5,028 nucleotides of DNA from an uncultured Senegalimassilia sp. (GTDB lineage Bacteria > Actinomycetota > Coriobacteriia > Coriobacteriales > Eggerthellaceae), in the NCBI GenBank assembly GCA_934661765.1, contig CAKUJT010000161.1:1-5028 (forward strand), written 5' to 3'. The notes beneath the pieces are model-generated. The model had not been told where the DNA came from. It saw only the letters and a list, made by a program, of their open reading frames with translations, and made no database searches. The translations under genes and the position numbers were made by a program. Shown here in pieces: positions 1 through 5,028 of the stretch. Every line of letters begins with the position of its first letter. The stretch's first letter is position 1.

Positions 1-113
1 TTGTCATTTCCGTAACCTTCCAGAAGGTTTACCACTCCCCACACACCAAGGCCAGCGCCGATTGCTGTAACCAGTGTGGACAGAGTGCTGACTGCACTGC
101 TGAAAAATGCCAT
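1..113 (-). CDS. Maff2-family small membrane protein (5' part, cut by window edge)
   Basis: The first 37 codons are visible and the frame runs off the left edge. The protein starts MAFFSSAVSTLSTLVTAIGA and continues with a glycine- and valine-rich hydrophobic stretch, then LLEGYGND. This matches my memory of Maff2-family mobile-element proteins, which are short integral membrane proteins encoded between the VirD4-like coupling protein and the VirB6/TrbL-like channel protein in clostridial conjugative elements. Residues about 8-31 form a likely membrane segment. The start is fixed by an in-frame TAA only three codons upstream of the ATG, with no other start between them. The sequence just upstream has no convincing Shine-Dalgarno. 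An inferred role is as an accessory of the mating-pair channel; no biochemical function is established as far as I know. A longer frame reading 201 to 4 on the same strand overlaps it, but in this stretch that frame looks like a shadow. Confidence 0.82.
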   Translation of the reverse strand, partial: MAFFSSAVSTLSTLVTAIGAGLGVWGVVNLLEGYGND

Positions 114-147
114 ATAATCTTATAAGCCGGTTCTGTAATTTGATTTG

Positions 148-163
148 TCCGTCAAGTGACGGA
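148..163 (-). other. Short inverted repeat in the coupling protein-Maff2 gap
   Basis: TCCGTC and GACGGA form a perfect 6-bp stem around a 4-base loop. It lies between the coupling protein gene and the Maff2 start. No U-run follows in the direction of transcription, so it is not an intrinsic terminator. It may be an mRNA hairpin affecting Maff2 translation or processing, or chance. Confidence 0.3.
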
Positions 164-195
164 TCTGGGAGCAAGTCCTGATTTTCTCCAAGACC

Positions 196-215
196 CATCA
201 CCGGCGTTCTCCTTT
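196..215 (-). promoter_or_regulatory. Strong ribosome binding site with GTG/ATG start, orphan
   Basis: AAAGGAG (215-209 on the minus strand) is followed after 7 bases by GTG (201-199) and after 10 bases by ATG (198-196). This is the best Shine-Dalgarno in the stretch between the coupling protein and Maff2. The frame it serves begins MGLGENQDLLPDPSLDGQIK and ends at 4-6, and it runs over the Maff2 start in a different frame. The first 30 or so residues look protein-like; the remainder is a Maff2 shadow rich in Cys, Trp and Arg. It could be a real small gene, a leader whose translation opens the mRNA for Maff2, or the 5' end of a gene whose end has been overwritten. Confidence 0.4.
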
Positions 216-302
216 CTTCTTTATTCGATTCTCCTCTACGCTCCCATCTATCTGAACACTTGCTTCTGCAAATGGAATTGTTTCGGATTTCCGCTTATTC
301 AC
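198..302 (-). CDS. Possible 34-residue small protein overlapping the coupling protein stop
   Basis: This short frame starts with GTG (302-300), overlaps the last 8 bases of the coupling protein gene and stops with TGA (200-198), which shares one base with the ATG at 198-196 (TGATG). The peptide begins MNKRKSETIPFAEASVQIDG and ends with a Lys/Arg/Glu-rich tail. By hand count, 26 of 34 codons begin with a purine, which suits coding. The other frame across this stretch reads as a Cys/Arg-rich shadow. No signal peptide, membrane segment or known motif is visible. AGGA lies only two bases before the GTG, too close for a good site, so expression would rely on coupling to the preceding gene. I do not recognise it and it may be spurious. 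Confidence 0.28.
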   Translation of the reverse strand: MNKRKSETIPFAEASVQIDGSVEENRIKKKGERR

Positions 303-2211
303 TTTCCTGTGTAAGATCTATTTCTGTAACCTCGACCTCTTCCTCCGGCTTCGGTACATACTGCGGATTTAATTCAATTTCTGGACGGAACCAGTTCTTT
401 GGATCTGCATCCGACAGATATCGGTAGTTAGGATGTTTTGTAATATCATATTTATCAGAAAAGAATGGCCTAGCCCCTCTGATCTGCAAAATACATTTTC
501 CTCCATCCATCACTGCAATTTCGTCTTCCGTCATCAGCTGTTTTCCGAGCTTCTGGTAATTCAGTCCATAAGACTTCTGGTTACTTCTTGTTTCAGAAGT
601 GTTATACAGATCAATGGTTTCCTTACCAAGAATCTCGCTGATTTCCTTTAGCGTCGATTTCTCTTTCCCACCAAGGAATAACGTCGTATCACAGTTTCCC
701 ACCAACGTGTCTGCTGCGTCCTGATACATAGTTTTCAGCTGCGACTGTGACTGCAAAATAATAGAAGCAGAGATTTCCCTGCTTCGGATCGTTGCAATCA
801 GTTTATCCATATTGGGGATTTTTCCCGTATTTGCGAACTCGTCACAGATGACACGCACATGGATCGGCAGCCTGCCACCATACACATCGTCTGCTTTATC
901 GCACAACAGATTGAAAAGCTGGGACTGCAGCATGGCGATTACGAAGTTAAATGTGGTATCTGTGTCCGACATAATGAGAAACAATGCCGTCAGCCGGTCA
1001 CCAATCATATCCAGTTCCATTTCATCATAGGACATGATCTCACGAAGCTCCGCTATATCAAATGGAGCAAGTCTGGCTCCACAGCTAACCAGTATGCTTT
1101 TTGCAGTTTTGCCTGCCGCAAGTTTATATTTGCGGTATTGACGCACTGCAAAGTGTTCCGGTTCTTTCTCTTCCAGTTCCTCAAACAGAAGATCCACCGG
1201 ATTCTGATATTCTTCATCATCCTCTCTTACCTCTGATTCATTCAGAAGATCCAGAAGCGTAGAAAAGTTCTTCTCTTCTTCACTTCCTTCATACCAGATA
1301 TAAGCAATCAGGGCGGTATATAACAGCCTTTCCGCTTTATACCAGAAGTCCTGATTTTCTTTTTCGCCTTCGCCTTTGGTATTTGCCATAATGACTGTAA
1401 CCAGTTTCAAAATATCCTTTTCGGACTTGATATAAGCAAAAGGATTGTAATGAAGACTTTTTGAAAAGTTAATGGTATTCAGTACTTTAATGACATACGG
1501 CTGATAAATGGGCTTTCCATCTGTACCTTTTATCACTTTCCCATTAGCATCCCTTTTCGGTGCGCCACGCTTTAAAAGCCTGCCGACCTCCCCGATCAGG
1601 GTTCCTTTTGGATCAGTTACCACATAACTGCAGTTCATCTGCATGACAGATGGTTTTACAAAGAAACGGGTTTTTCCTGATCCAGATCCCCCGATAACCA
1701 GAATATTCTTATTTCTGGCAAACTTCGGATTCTTTGGTCTGCTTTCCATTGTGATGGATTCTGTAGCAGTCAATGGAATATTCATCCAGGGATTGTCTGA
1801 CATATATGGTTTAATATCATCCCTGTCTCCCCATCTGGCAGAGCCATATTCCACACCTTTTCGGAGCTTCTTGGCGTCCTGCTGCTTCTGCCACATCAAT
1901 AGCTTTGCAGCCACCGCCGTCCCTGCACCAATCAGAATATCTATGATATCCGTACTTGGAACCAGCCCCAGCACCTTATCAGAATGTGTCATCAGATACA
2001 TCATCTTATCGCTTACTGTCATTCCCGGACTAATCTGATACAGACAGGAAATCCGGTTTGCAATAACAAAGATAAAAAAATAAGGGATATTGATAGCCAC
2101 CAGCCTTTTTATATCCGTGGCGGACAGCTTACCCTTCAGCTGGTTAAACAGTTTCTGAAAAAAATCAGACAGAAATTTCAGTTTTACAGTTCTGGTATGA
2201 CTTTTCTTCAA
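295..2211 (-). CDS. virD4: VirD4-like type IV coupling protein, CD1115 type
   Basis: This 638-residue membrane-anchored ATPase should link the relaxase-DNA complex to the type IV mating channel and power DNA export. Two hydrophobic segments at about residues 37-58 and 88-106 form the anchor. They are followed by the family signature VEYGSARWG (120-128), Walker A GGSGSGKT (174-181), Walker B VRVICDEFA (452-460, D457/E458) and the downstream SREISASIILQSQSQL stretch (477-492) typical of TraG/VirD4 proteins. The tail from about 623 is acidic. The start is TTG (2211-2209), eight bases after GAGG, which overlaps the end of pcfB; pcfB stops five bases upstream, so the two are probably translationally coupled. 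The next in-frame ATG is near residue 64, inside the membrane region, which supports the TTG. The N-terminus before the first membrane helix, about 36 residues, seems longer than I recall for relatives. Motifs are intact, so it looks functional. Confidence 0.95.
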   Translation of the reverse strand: MKKSHTRTVKLKFLSDFFQKLFNQLKGKLSATDIKRLVAINIPYFFIFVIANRISCLYQISPGMTVSDKMMYLMTHSDKVLGLVPSTDIIDILIGAGTAVAAKLLMWQKQQDAKKLRKGVEYGSARWGDRDDIKPYMSDNPWMNIPLTATESITMESRPKNPKFARNKNILVIGGSGSGKTRFFVKPSVMQMNCSYVVTDPKGTLIGEVGRLLKRGAPKRDANGKVIKGTDGKPIYQPYVIKVLNTINFSKSLHYNPFAYIKSEKDILKLVTVIMANTKGEGEKENQDFWYKAERLLYTALIAYIWYEGSEEEKNFSTLLDLLNESEVREDDEEYQNPVDLLFEELEEKEPEHFAVRQYRKYKLAAGKTAKSILVSCGARLAPFDIAELREIMSYDEMELDMIGDRLTALFLIMSDTDTTFNFVIAMLQSQLFNLLCDKADDVYGGRLPIHVRVICDEFANTGKIPNMDKLIATIRSREISASIILQSQSQLKTMYQDAADTLVGNCDTTLFLGGKEKSTLKEISEILGKETIDLYNTSETRSNQKSYGLNYQKLGKQLMTEDEIAVMDGGKCILQIRGARPFFSDKYDITKHPNYRYLSDADPKNWFRPEIELNPQYVPKPEEEVEVTEIDLTQESE

Positions 2212-2216
2212 AAATC

Positions 2217-2699
2217 TTACCTCGACTGCTCCTGATGGTTCTGTCTGACTTTATCTTTCTTCTGTACTTTCATCATACCCCTGAGTTTCTGCAGCTTCTG
2301 ATGGATAGACGGTTTATTTGCCCGTTTAATTTGAGCCGTGGAAAAATCACGAAATGCCGCATTTAATGCGTCCTGATCTCGCCCTTTAAAGAACACCATA
2401 TATACAGGTGGATCTTTGCTCTTATCTTTTTTCAGGGCATAATTGATGCCGTATTTTCTGGCATACCGCTCAAAAGAACGGATATTTTTGTTGGTAATCT
2501 CAATGTTGGTCATACCTCCATTTTGCTTTGCCAGCTGCTTCACTGTAACTTTTCCAGTCTTTTGCGTCTGCATCTTTTGCTGCTTTTTTTGATTATGTGA
2601 CCGAAGATAAGCCCGCATAGCAGCTTTTAACACATCTGCTGTCAGCTTCGTCGTTCTGATACATAATGCGATTGTTTTTTGCGTAACTTCTTCCTGCAT
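2217..2699 (-). CDS. pcfB: PcfB-family (DUF3801) conjugation accessory protein
   Basis: This 160-residue basic, soluble protein begins MQEEVTQKTIALCIRTTKLT, the hallmark opening of PcfB/DUF3801 proteins. A helical N-terminal part (about 1-33) is followed by a Lys/Gln-rich linker (34-60), a compact region with SFERYARKYGINYALKKDK (75-93) and a hydrophobic strand VYMVFFKGRDQDALNAAF (99-116), then a basic tail to 160. In the enterococcal plasmid pCF10, PcfB helps deliver the relaxase PcfG to the coupling protein PcfC; its position directly before the coupling protein gene fits the same job here. The ATG is favoured by homology to the family opening. Translation initiation looks unusual: a strong SD lies 28 bases upstream, with a hairpin in between, and only a crowded AAAGG lies close to the start. 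The end overlaps the ribosome binding site of the next gene. Confidence 0.9.
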   Translation of the reverse strand: MQEEVTQKTIALCIRTTKLTADVLKAAMRAYLRSHNQKKQQKMQTQKTGKVTVKQLAKQNGGMTNIEITNKNIRSFERYARKYGINYALKKDKSKDPPVYMVFFKGRDQDALNAAFRDFSTAQIKRANKPSIHQKLQKLRGMMKVQKKDKVRQNHQEQSR

Positions 2700-2815
2700 T
2701 TACCTTTGACCGGAGCTTCTCCGGCATCCTCCTTTCCATGAATTAACTGCTGTCCTCTATCGGAATCATTTTCATCACCTTCTTTCCTGATTATTCTTGC
2801 TGTGACTTCATCCAC
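2642..2815 (-). CDS. Possible 57-residue overlapping small protein between ATPase and pcfB
   Basis: A frame different from both neighbours opens at GTG (2815-2813), 25 bases before the ATPase gene ends, and closes at TGA (2644-2642), 58 bases inside pcfB. The peptide begins MDEVTARIIRKEGDENDSDR and continues acidic through an Ala/Glu/Gly-rich stretch to about residue 37, then becomes basic where it shadows pcfB. By hand count, 33 of the first 39 codons start with a purine and 21 with G, against 8 with G in the second position. That bias is typical of real coding sequence, although the strand is purine-rich here. No convincing SD precedes the GTG and no ATG occurs in frame. Alternatives are a remnant of a former gene, a C-terminal extension of the ATPase reached by frameshift, or chance. 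I do not recognise the sequence. Confidence 0.28.
   Translation of the reverse strand: MDEVTARIIRKEGDENDSDRGQQLIHGKEDAGEAPVKGKCRKKLRKKQSHYVSERRS
2700..2735 (-). promoter_or_regulatory. pcfB translation start region: strong SD, hairpin, start codon
   Basis: The strong SD AAAGGAGG (2735-2728) is 28 bases from the pcfB ATG at 2699, too far for direct use. Between them lies a perfect inverted repeat, CCGGAG-AAG-CTCCGG (2724-2710). Folding it removes 15 bases and leaves about 13 between the SD and the ATG, near a workable range. A second, weaker AAAGG (2707-2703) is only 3 bases from the ATG. No U-run follows the hairpin, so it is not a terminator. The inferred role is as a structural element that brings a remote SD into register or tunes pcfB output. 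Confidence 0.5.
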
Positions 2816-3627
2816 TCCAGCTTAATATCCTGCTCATGCAGACGCTGATCCTGTCCCTGATAAATAATCGGAAGACACATTTCCATCAGCCTGCTGTAGA
2901 TTCTCTGGTGATCCATATCCAGGTCTGTTCTTGTCATATCCTGATAGGACAGATTGGTAGTTACAATCAAAGGTTTCTTAATACAATATCTGCGATCAAT
3001 GATGTTATAGATCATTTCCAAGGCAAATTCTGAGTTGCGCTCAATTCCCAGATCATCAATAATCAGAAGCGGATAAGATACCAGATGGGAAATAAACTCA
3101 TTTTTATCTGCATAGGGCTTGGTTAATTCATTTAAAATTCTGGAAAAATTGGTCATCATAACCGGTATTCCCTGTTCCATAAGCCTATTTGCGACACAAC
3201 CGGCAAAGAAACTCTTCCCAGTTCCTACCGGTCCCATCAGCACATATCCAATATTGCGCTGCTGCATATCTTTCCAGTTCTCCACATACTGCCTTGCAAT
3301 ATCCAGCTTCGGTGTGCTGCCATTATCATTTTCAAACCGCCACTCCCGAAACCTTGGTTCTGTCAGCCCTACAGATTTCAGATTGCTCACCTTAATTGCA
3401 AAATCCTGTTTGCGTTCCTCCTCTTTCTGAGCTTCCAGCTTCTCTCTGTCACATCGACACAGACAAGGCAGGATTCTTTCATGGCCGAGTACCTTATATC
3501 TGTTTTCTTTGCGTTCCCCACAGATACCACACCAGCACAGCCCTTCTGCATCCAGATAATCTGTATTCTTCAGGTTCTGGTTTTCCTTCACTTTCTGTGC
3601 TGTCTGCTCAATGATATGCTCAACCAT
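2791..3627 (-). CDS. DnaC/IstB-like AAA+ ATP-binding protein, probable helicase loader
   Basis: This 278-residue cytoplasmic ATPase has an N-terminal cysteine cluster (C31, C33, C36, C55, C57, C59) likely to bind zinc, then a Glu/Lys-rich helical stretch (about 60-80). The AAA+ core follows: Walker A GPVGTGKS (132-139), Walker B LLIIDDLG (187-194), sensor-1-like TTN (223-225) and RIYSRLMEMC (242-251), which carries the probable arginine finger. This is the architecture of DnaC/DnaI/IstB proteins. Because it follows a replication initiator rather than a transposase, a helicase-loading role is more likely than an IstB transposition role. Its ATG shares one base with the repA stop (TAATG), and a purine-rich SD (GGAAAGGGG) sits in the last repA codons, so the two are probably made together. 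No missing catalytic residue was seen. The exact helicase partner cannot be told from here. Confidence 0.93.
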   Translation of the reverse strand: MVEHIIEQTAQKVKENQNLKNTDYLDAEGLCWCGICGERKENRYKVLGHERILPCLCRCDREKLEAQKEEERKQDFAIKVSNLKSVGLTEPRFREWRFENDNGSTPKLDIARQYVENWKDMQQRNIGYVLMGPVGTGKSFFAGCVANRLMEQGIPVMMTNFSRILNELTKPYADKNEFISHLVSYPLLIIDDLGIERNSEFALEMIYNIIDRRYCIKKPLIVTTNLSYQDMTRTDLDMDHQRIYSRLMEMCLPIIYQGQDQRLHEQDIKLEWMKSQQE

Positions 3628-4424
3628 TAGAACCCCTTTCCTTCCGGCAGATCATAGTTCTTACCTGGAATATTCTTTTGTTCCTTTACCGCCCAGCTAC
3701 AGATCGTAGCATAATGGTTCCGGTATTTTTTTCCTGTGGAAGCCATATAAGAAGATAGCCGTTCAATCCAGTTCTGCCAGTCATATGGGAACCTGTGCTT
3801 CAATTCTTTCAGTTCCCGGTCAGCCAGAATTACATTCTGAAAACTGCCACAACTATACACAGATTCAGATTTCCTTATAAAAAAAGAATCAGTATTACTC
3901 TCTTCATTCTTATTTCTATCAGTATTACTTGCGTCTGACTGGCAGACTTCTGGAACTCTGGCTGACAGACTTCCAGATATCTGGCTCTCAGACATCCGGA
4001 TATCTGATATGTCAGACTTCCGGACATCTGGCTCCCGGACTTCCGGCTCTCCCCTTGTCCGATTCACAGAAGCAAAATTCTTTACATAAATCAGATTGGG
4101 TTTGTTCAATCCCACACGTTTCCGCTCAATCAGACCAATCCCATTTTCTTTTGTATCCAGCTCATCCAAAAGCTGATAAATACGGTATCTTGTCCATTTG
4201 AGGACTGACATCATTTCTTCAATGGTATATTGGATATACACATTCCCATTCTGATCTATCCAGCCATTCTTCCTGGATAATCCTACCCGGTCAAGCATCA
4301 AGCCGTATAATATCTTGGCTTCTGAGGAAAGACCGGCAAACCGTTCATCTGAAAAAAGAATCTTCGGAATCCGGAAGAATGTAAACTGCTCAGATTCATG
4401 CTCCTGAAAGTATGAAAACTCCAT
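3627..4424 (-). CDS. repA: RepA_N-family replication initiator
   Basis: This 265-residue protein has three parts. Residues about 13-116 match the RepA_N winged-helix initiator domain, including FRIPKILFSDERFAGLSSEA (17-36) and AKILYGLMLDRVGLS (36-50). Residues about 120-190 form a low-complexity, Ser/Asp/Glu/Pro-rich linker. Residues about 197-250 are a short helical domain with YRNHYATICSWAVKEQ (234-249), a motif I associate with DnaD-like and phage replisome-organiser C-termini that work with helicase loaders. The protein should bind the element's origin and recruit the ATPase encoded next. The ATG at 4424 is chosen over an out-of-frame ATG five bases earlier; it lies ten bases after AGGAG, which overlaps the upstream gene's stop. 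In RepA_N plasmids the origin lies inside rep, and here the linker DNA carries an iteron-like array. The protein is intact in the window. Confidence 0.92.
   Translation of the reverse strand: MEFSYFQEHESEQFTFFRIPKILFSDERFAGLSSEAKILYGLMLDRVGLSRKNGWIDQNGNVYIQYTIEEMMSVLKWTRYRIYQLLDELDTKENGIGLIERKRVGLNKPNLIYVKNFASVNRTRGEPEVREPDVRKSDISDIRMSESQISGSLSARVPEVCQSDASNTDRNKNEESNTDSFFIRKSESVYSCGSFQNVILADRELKELKHRFPYDWQNWIERLSSYMASTGKKYRNHYATICSWAVKEQKNIPGKNYDLPEGKGF
3861..3930. other. AT-rich tract beside the repA iterons (possible unwinding element)
   Basis: By hand count this 70-base stretch holds 17 G/C, about 24 percent, against roughly 50 percent in the adjoining repeat array. It contains a run of eight A-rich positions near 3878-3886 and two exact copies of ATCAGTATTACT (3888-3899 and 3918-3929), 30 bases apart. 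The copies encode SNTD twice in frame. Next to an iteron array, such a tract is the usual site of strand opening; that role is inferred. Confidence 0.45.
3943..4058. repeat. Five tandem 23-bp iteron-like repeats inside repA (putative origin)
   Basis: Copies begin at 3943, 3966, 3989, 4013 and 4036, so the intervals are 23, 23, 24 and 23 bases. The shared core on the plus strand is CAGACTTCCGGATATCTGG. Copies at 3966 and 4013 match at 20 of 23 positions; the copy at 4036 is good only in its first 11 bases. The core has dyad symmetry, perfect in the second copy as CCAGATATCTGG (3973-3984). Because 23 is not a multiple of three, successive copies are read in different frames of repA (residues about 123-161), so the conserved unit is DNA rather than peptide. 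The location between the two RepA domains matches where RepA_N plasmids such as pAD1 and pSK41 keep their origin. Initiator binding is inferred. Confidence 0.65.
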
Positions 4425-4431
4425 TGCATTT

Positions 4432-4974
4432 CTACTCCTGTTCTTTCTGCTCCGCAGTCATATCCAACATATTTTGTGTAAATCCAATCACGGCGGAAAG
4501 GTAAGATTTTCTTGCTTCACCAAGACAACATTCCACATCTTCAAGATATTTTTCTGGAAATTCAAAAAGAAGCTCAAATCCGATCAGCGTAGCCTGCAGC
4601 TGTTTATATTTTCCTGCTGTCCAGAGATTATCCAGAAATTTAATCAGTTTCTTTGAATCTTCTTTCGGATTATTGAAAACTGCTCGCAAAAATACTGCCA
4701 GCTCTTCTGCTGCTTCACAGGCATCATCATAGATGGCGTCTTCATCAATCTGTCCATCCTCATCAATATAGCCCCTCTGCTGCATATCAACGATCTTTCG
4801 CTTCTTAGGGCTGAGACTGTAATACGCCTCATCTTTATAACTGTCAAAAGATTCTTTGGTTCTTTCTGACATCAATGGCTCTGCTGTAACATGACCTCCC
4901 AGATTAAGATCTTCCAGTATTTCTTCTATAGCCGTTTGGAAATTATTCCTGTCTTCTTTATTCATTTTCGCCAT
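4432..4974 (-). CDS. Unrecognised acidic helical protein, 180 residues
   Basis: I do not recognise this protein. It is soluble-looking, with no signal peptide or membrane segment. Residues 5-25 and 84-180 are probably mostly helical; a strongly acidic patch DEDGQIDED lies at 71-79 and a basic SPKKRK at 55-60. Hydrophobic helices such as LIGFELLFEF (130-139) suggest a folded helical domain. The start is uncertain. ATG 4974 has no clear SD. ATG 4965 (residue 4) would form an ATGA overlap with a possible upstream stop. The frame also stays open to the window edge, 18 codons further, so the gene could begin outside. It ends eight bases before repA, and its last codons carry the repA SD, which implies a shared operon and a possible accessory role in replication or maintenance. 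That role is inferred from position alone. Confidence 0.75.
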   Translation of the reverse strand: MAKMNKEDRNNFQTAIEEILEDLNLGGHVTAEPLMSERTKESFDSYKDEAYYSLSPKKRKIVDMQQRGYIDEDGQIDEDAIYDDACEAAEELAVFLRAVFNNPKEDSKKLIKFLDNLWTAGKYKQLQATLIGFELLFEFPEKYLEDVECCLGEARKSYLSAVIGFTQNMLDMTAEQKEQE

Positions 4975-5028
4975 GTATTTAGGTGAAATACCTGTAAAGC
5001 ATCTTGCATAGCCACACCCTGATGCTCT
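4962..5028 (-). CDS. Possible 3' end of an upstream gene (partial)
   Basis: In a second frame the strand reads EHQGVAMQDALQVFHLNTWRK and then TGA (4964-4962). That stop overlaps the alternative ATG at 4965 of the next gene in the common ATGA arrangement, which would fit an operon junction. Too little is visible to name it. The competing reading is that the downstream gene's own frame, open to the edge and Cys-rich in this stretch, is the true coding frame. Confidence 0.35.
   Translation of the reverse strand, partial: EHQGVAMQDALQVFHLNTWRK
4975..4991. repeat. Inverted repeat directly upstream of the 180-residue gene
   Basis: GTATTT and AAATAC form a perfect 6-bp dyad around a 5-base spacer, ending at the base next to ATG 4974. 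It could be a small operator or an mRNA hairpin at the start codon. Its size is compatible with chance in AT-rich DNA. Confidence 0.25.

Noticed and set aside
100..130. Programmed frameshift joining the frame at 198 to Maff2.
   Set aside because: A +1 shift would be needed and no slippery site or stimulator is evident; Maff2 has its own ATG and family-typical N-terminus.
113..162. Promoter for Maff2 with TTGACG and TATAAG.
   Set aside because: The elements are 25 bases apart, too far for a standard promoter, and the TATAAG would give an almost leaderless transcript.
4..294. The frame of the coupling protein stays open for about 97 codons after its TAA stop, suggesting readthrough.
   Set aside because: The stretch just after the stop is Cys/Arg-rich and looks like a shadow of another frame, and no readthrough context is visible; the normal acidic tail ends naturally at the stop.
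859..1236. Plus-strand open frames within the coupling protein gene, up to 125 codons.
   Set aside because: They lie wholly opposite a gene with intact motifs and show shadow-like composition; no plus-strand gene is supported in the window.
2710..2724. Intrinsic terminator before pcfB.
   Set aside because: The stem is short and is followed by UCAAAGGUAA rather than a U-run.
3943..4058. CRISPR array.
   Set aside because: Repeats are contiguous, degenerate, without spacers, and lie inside an intact coding gene.
4738..4764. EF-hand calcium-binding loop around DEDGQIDED in the 180-residue protein.
   Set aside because: With the Gly and Ile aligned, loop position 1 is Tyr and position 12 is Ala, so key ligands are missing.

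Overview
The window lies inside the conjugation and replication module of an integrative conjugative element (ICE), or a related large conjugative plasmid, from a Gram-positive anaerobe of the Clostridia, most likely Lachnospiraceae-like. This assignment rests on the gene set and its order: a RepA_N-type initiator, a DnaC/IstB-like ATPase, a PcfB/DUF3801 protein, a VirD4-like coupling protein of the CD1115 type, and a Maff2-type small membrane protein. That order is typical of clostridial elements related to the C. difficile CTn elements. It was recognised by eye, not by database search. Every supported gene is on the minus strand, so transcription runs from right to left.

Region by region, in transcription order: 5028-4962 is the window edge and holds the possible last codons of an upstream gene. 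4974-4432 encodes an unrecognised acidic, probably helical protein. 4424-3627 encodes the RepA_N-family initiator. Its interdomain linker DNA carries five tandem, iteron-like repeats with a period of about 23 bp (3943-4058), followed by an AT-rich tract (3861-3930), a plausible origin embedded in the gene. 3627-2791 encodes an AAA+ helicase-loader-like ATPase, coupled to repA by a TAATG overlap. 2815-2642 is a possible small overlapping reading frame. 2699-2217 is pcfB, preceded by a hairpin lying between a strong Shine-Dalgarno (SD) sequence and its start codon. 2211-295 is the coupling protein gene, with a TTG start. 302-114 is a junction with one possible 34-codon gene and a strong SD that does not match the next recognised gene. 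113-1 is the 5' part of a Maff2-like gene, cut by the window edge.

Together the genes suggest two linked jobs. RepA and the ATPase would open an origin and load a helicase on the excised circular element. PcfB and the coupling protein would recruit the relaxase-DNA complex and feed it to the mating channel, of which the Maff2 protein is probably a membrane accessory. Spacing is tight, several starts overlap the preceding stop, and no convincing internal terminator or promoter is visible, so the genes are probably one operon. The relaxase, oriT, integrase and attachment sites are not in this window. I see no wholly new system here. The origin-like array and the overlooked small frames at two junctions are the parts most worth checking.
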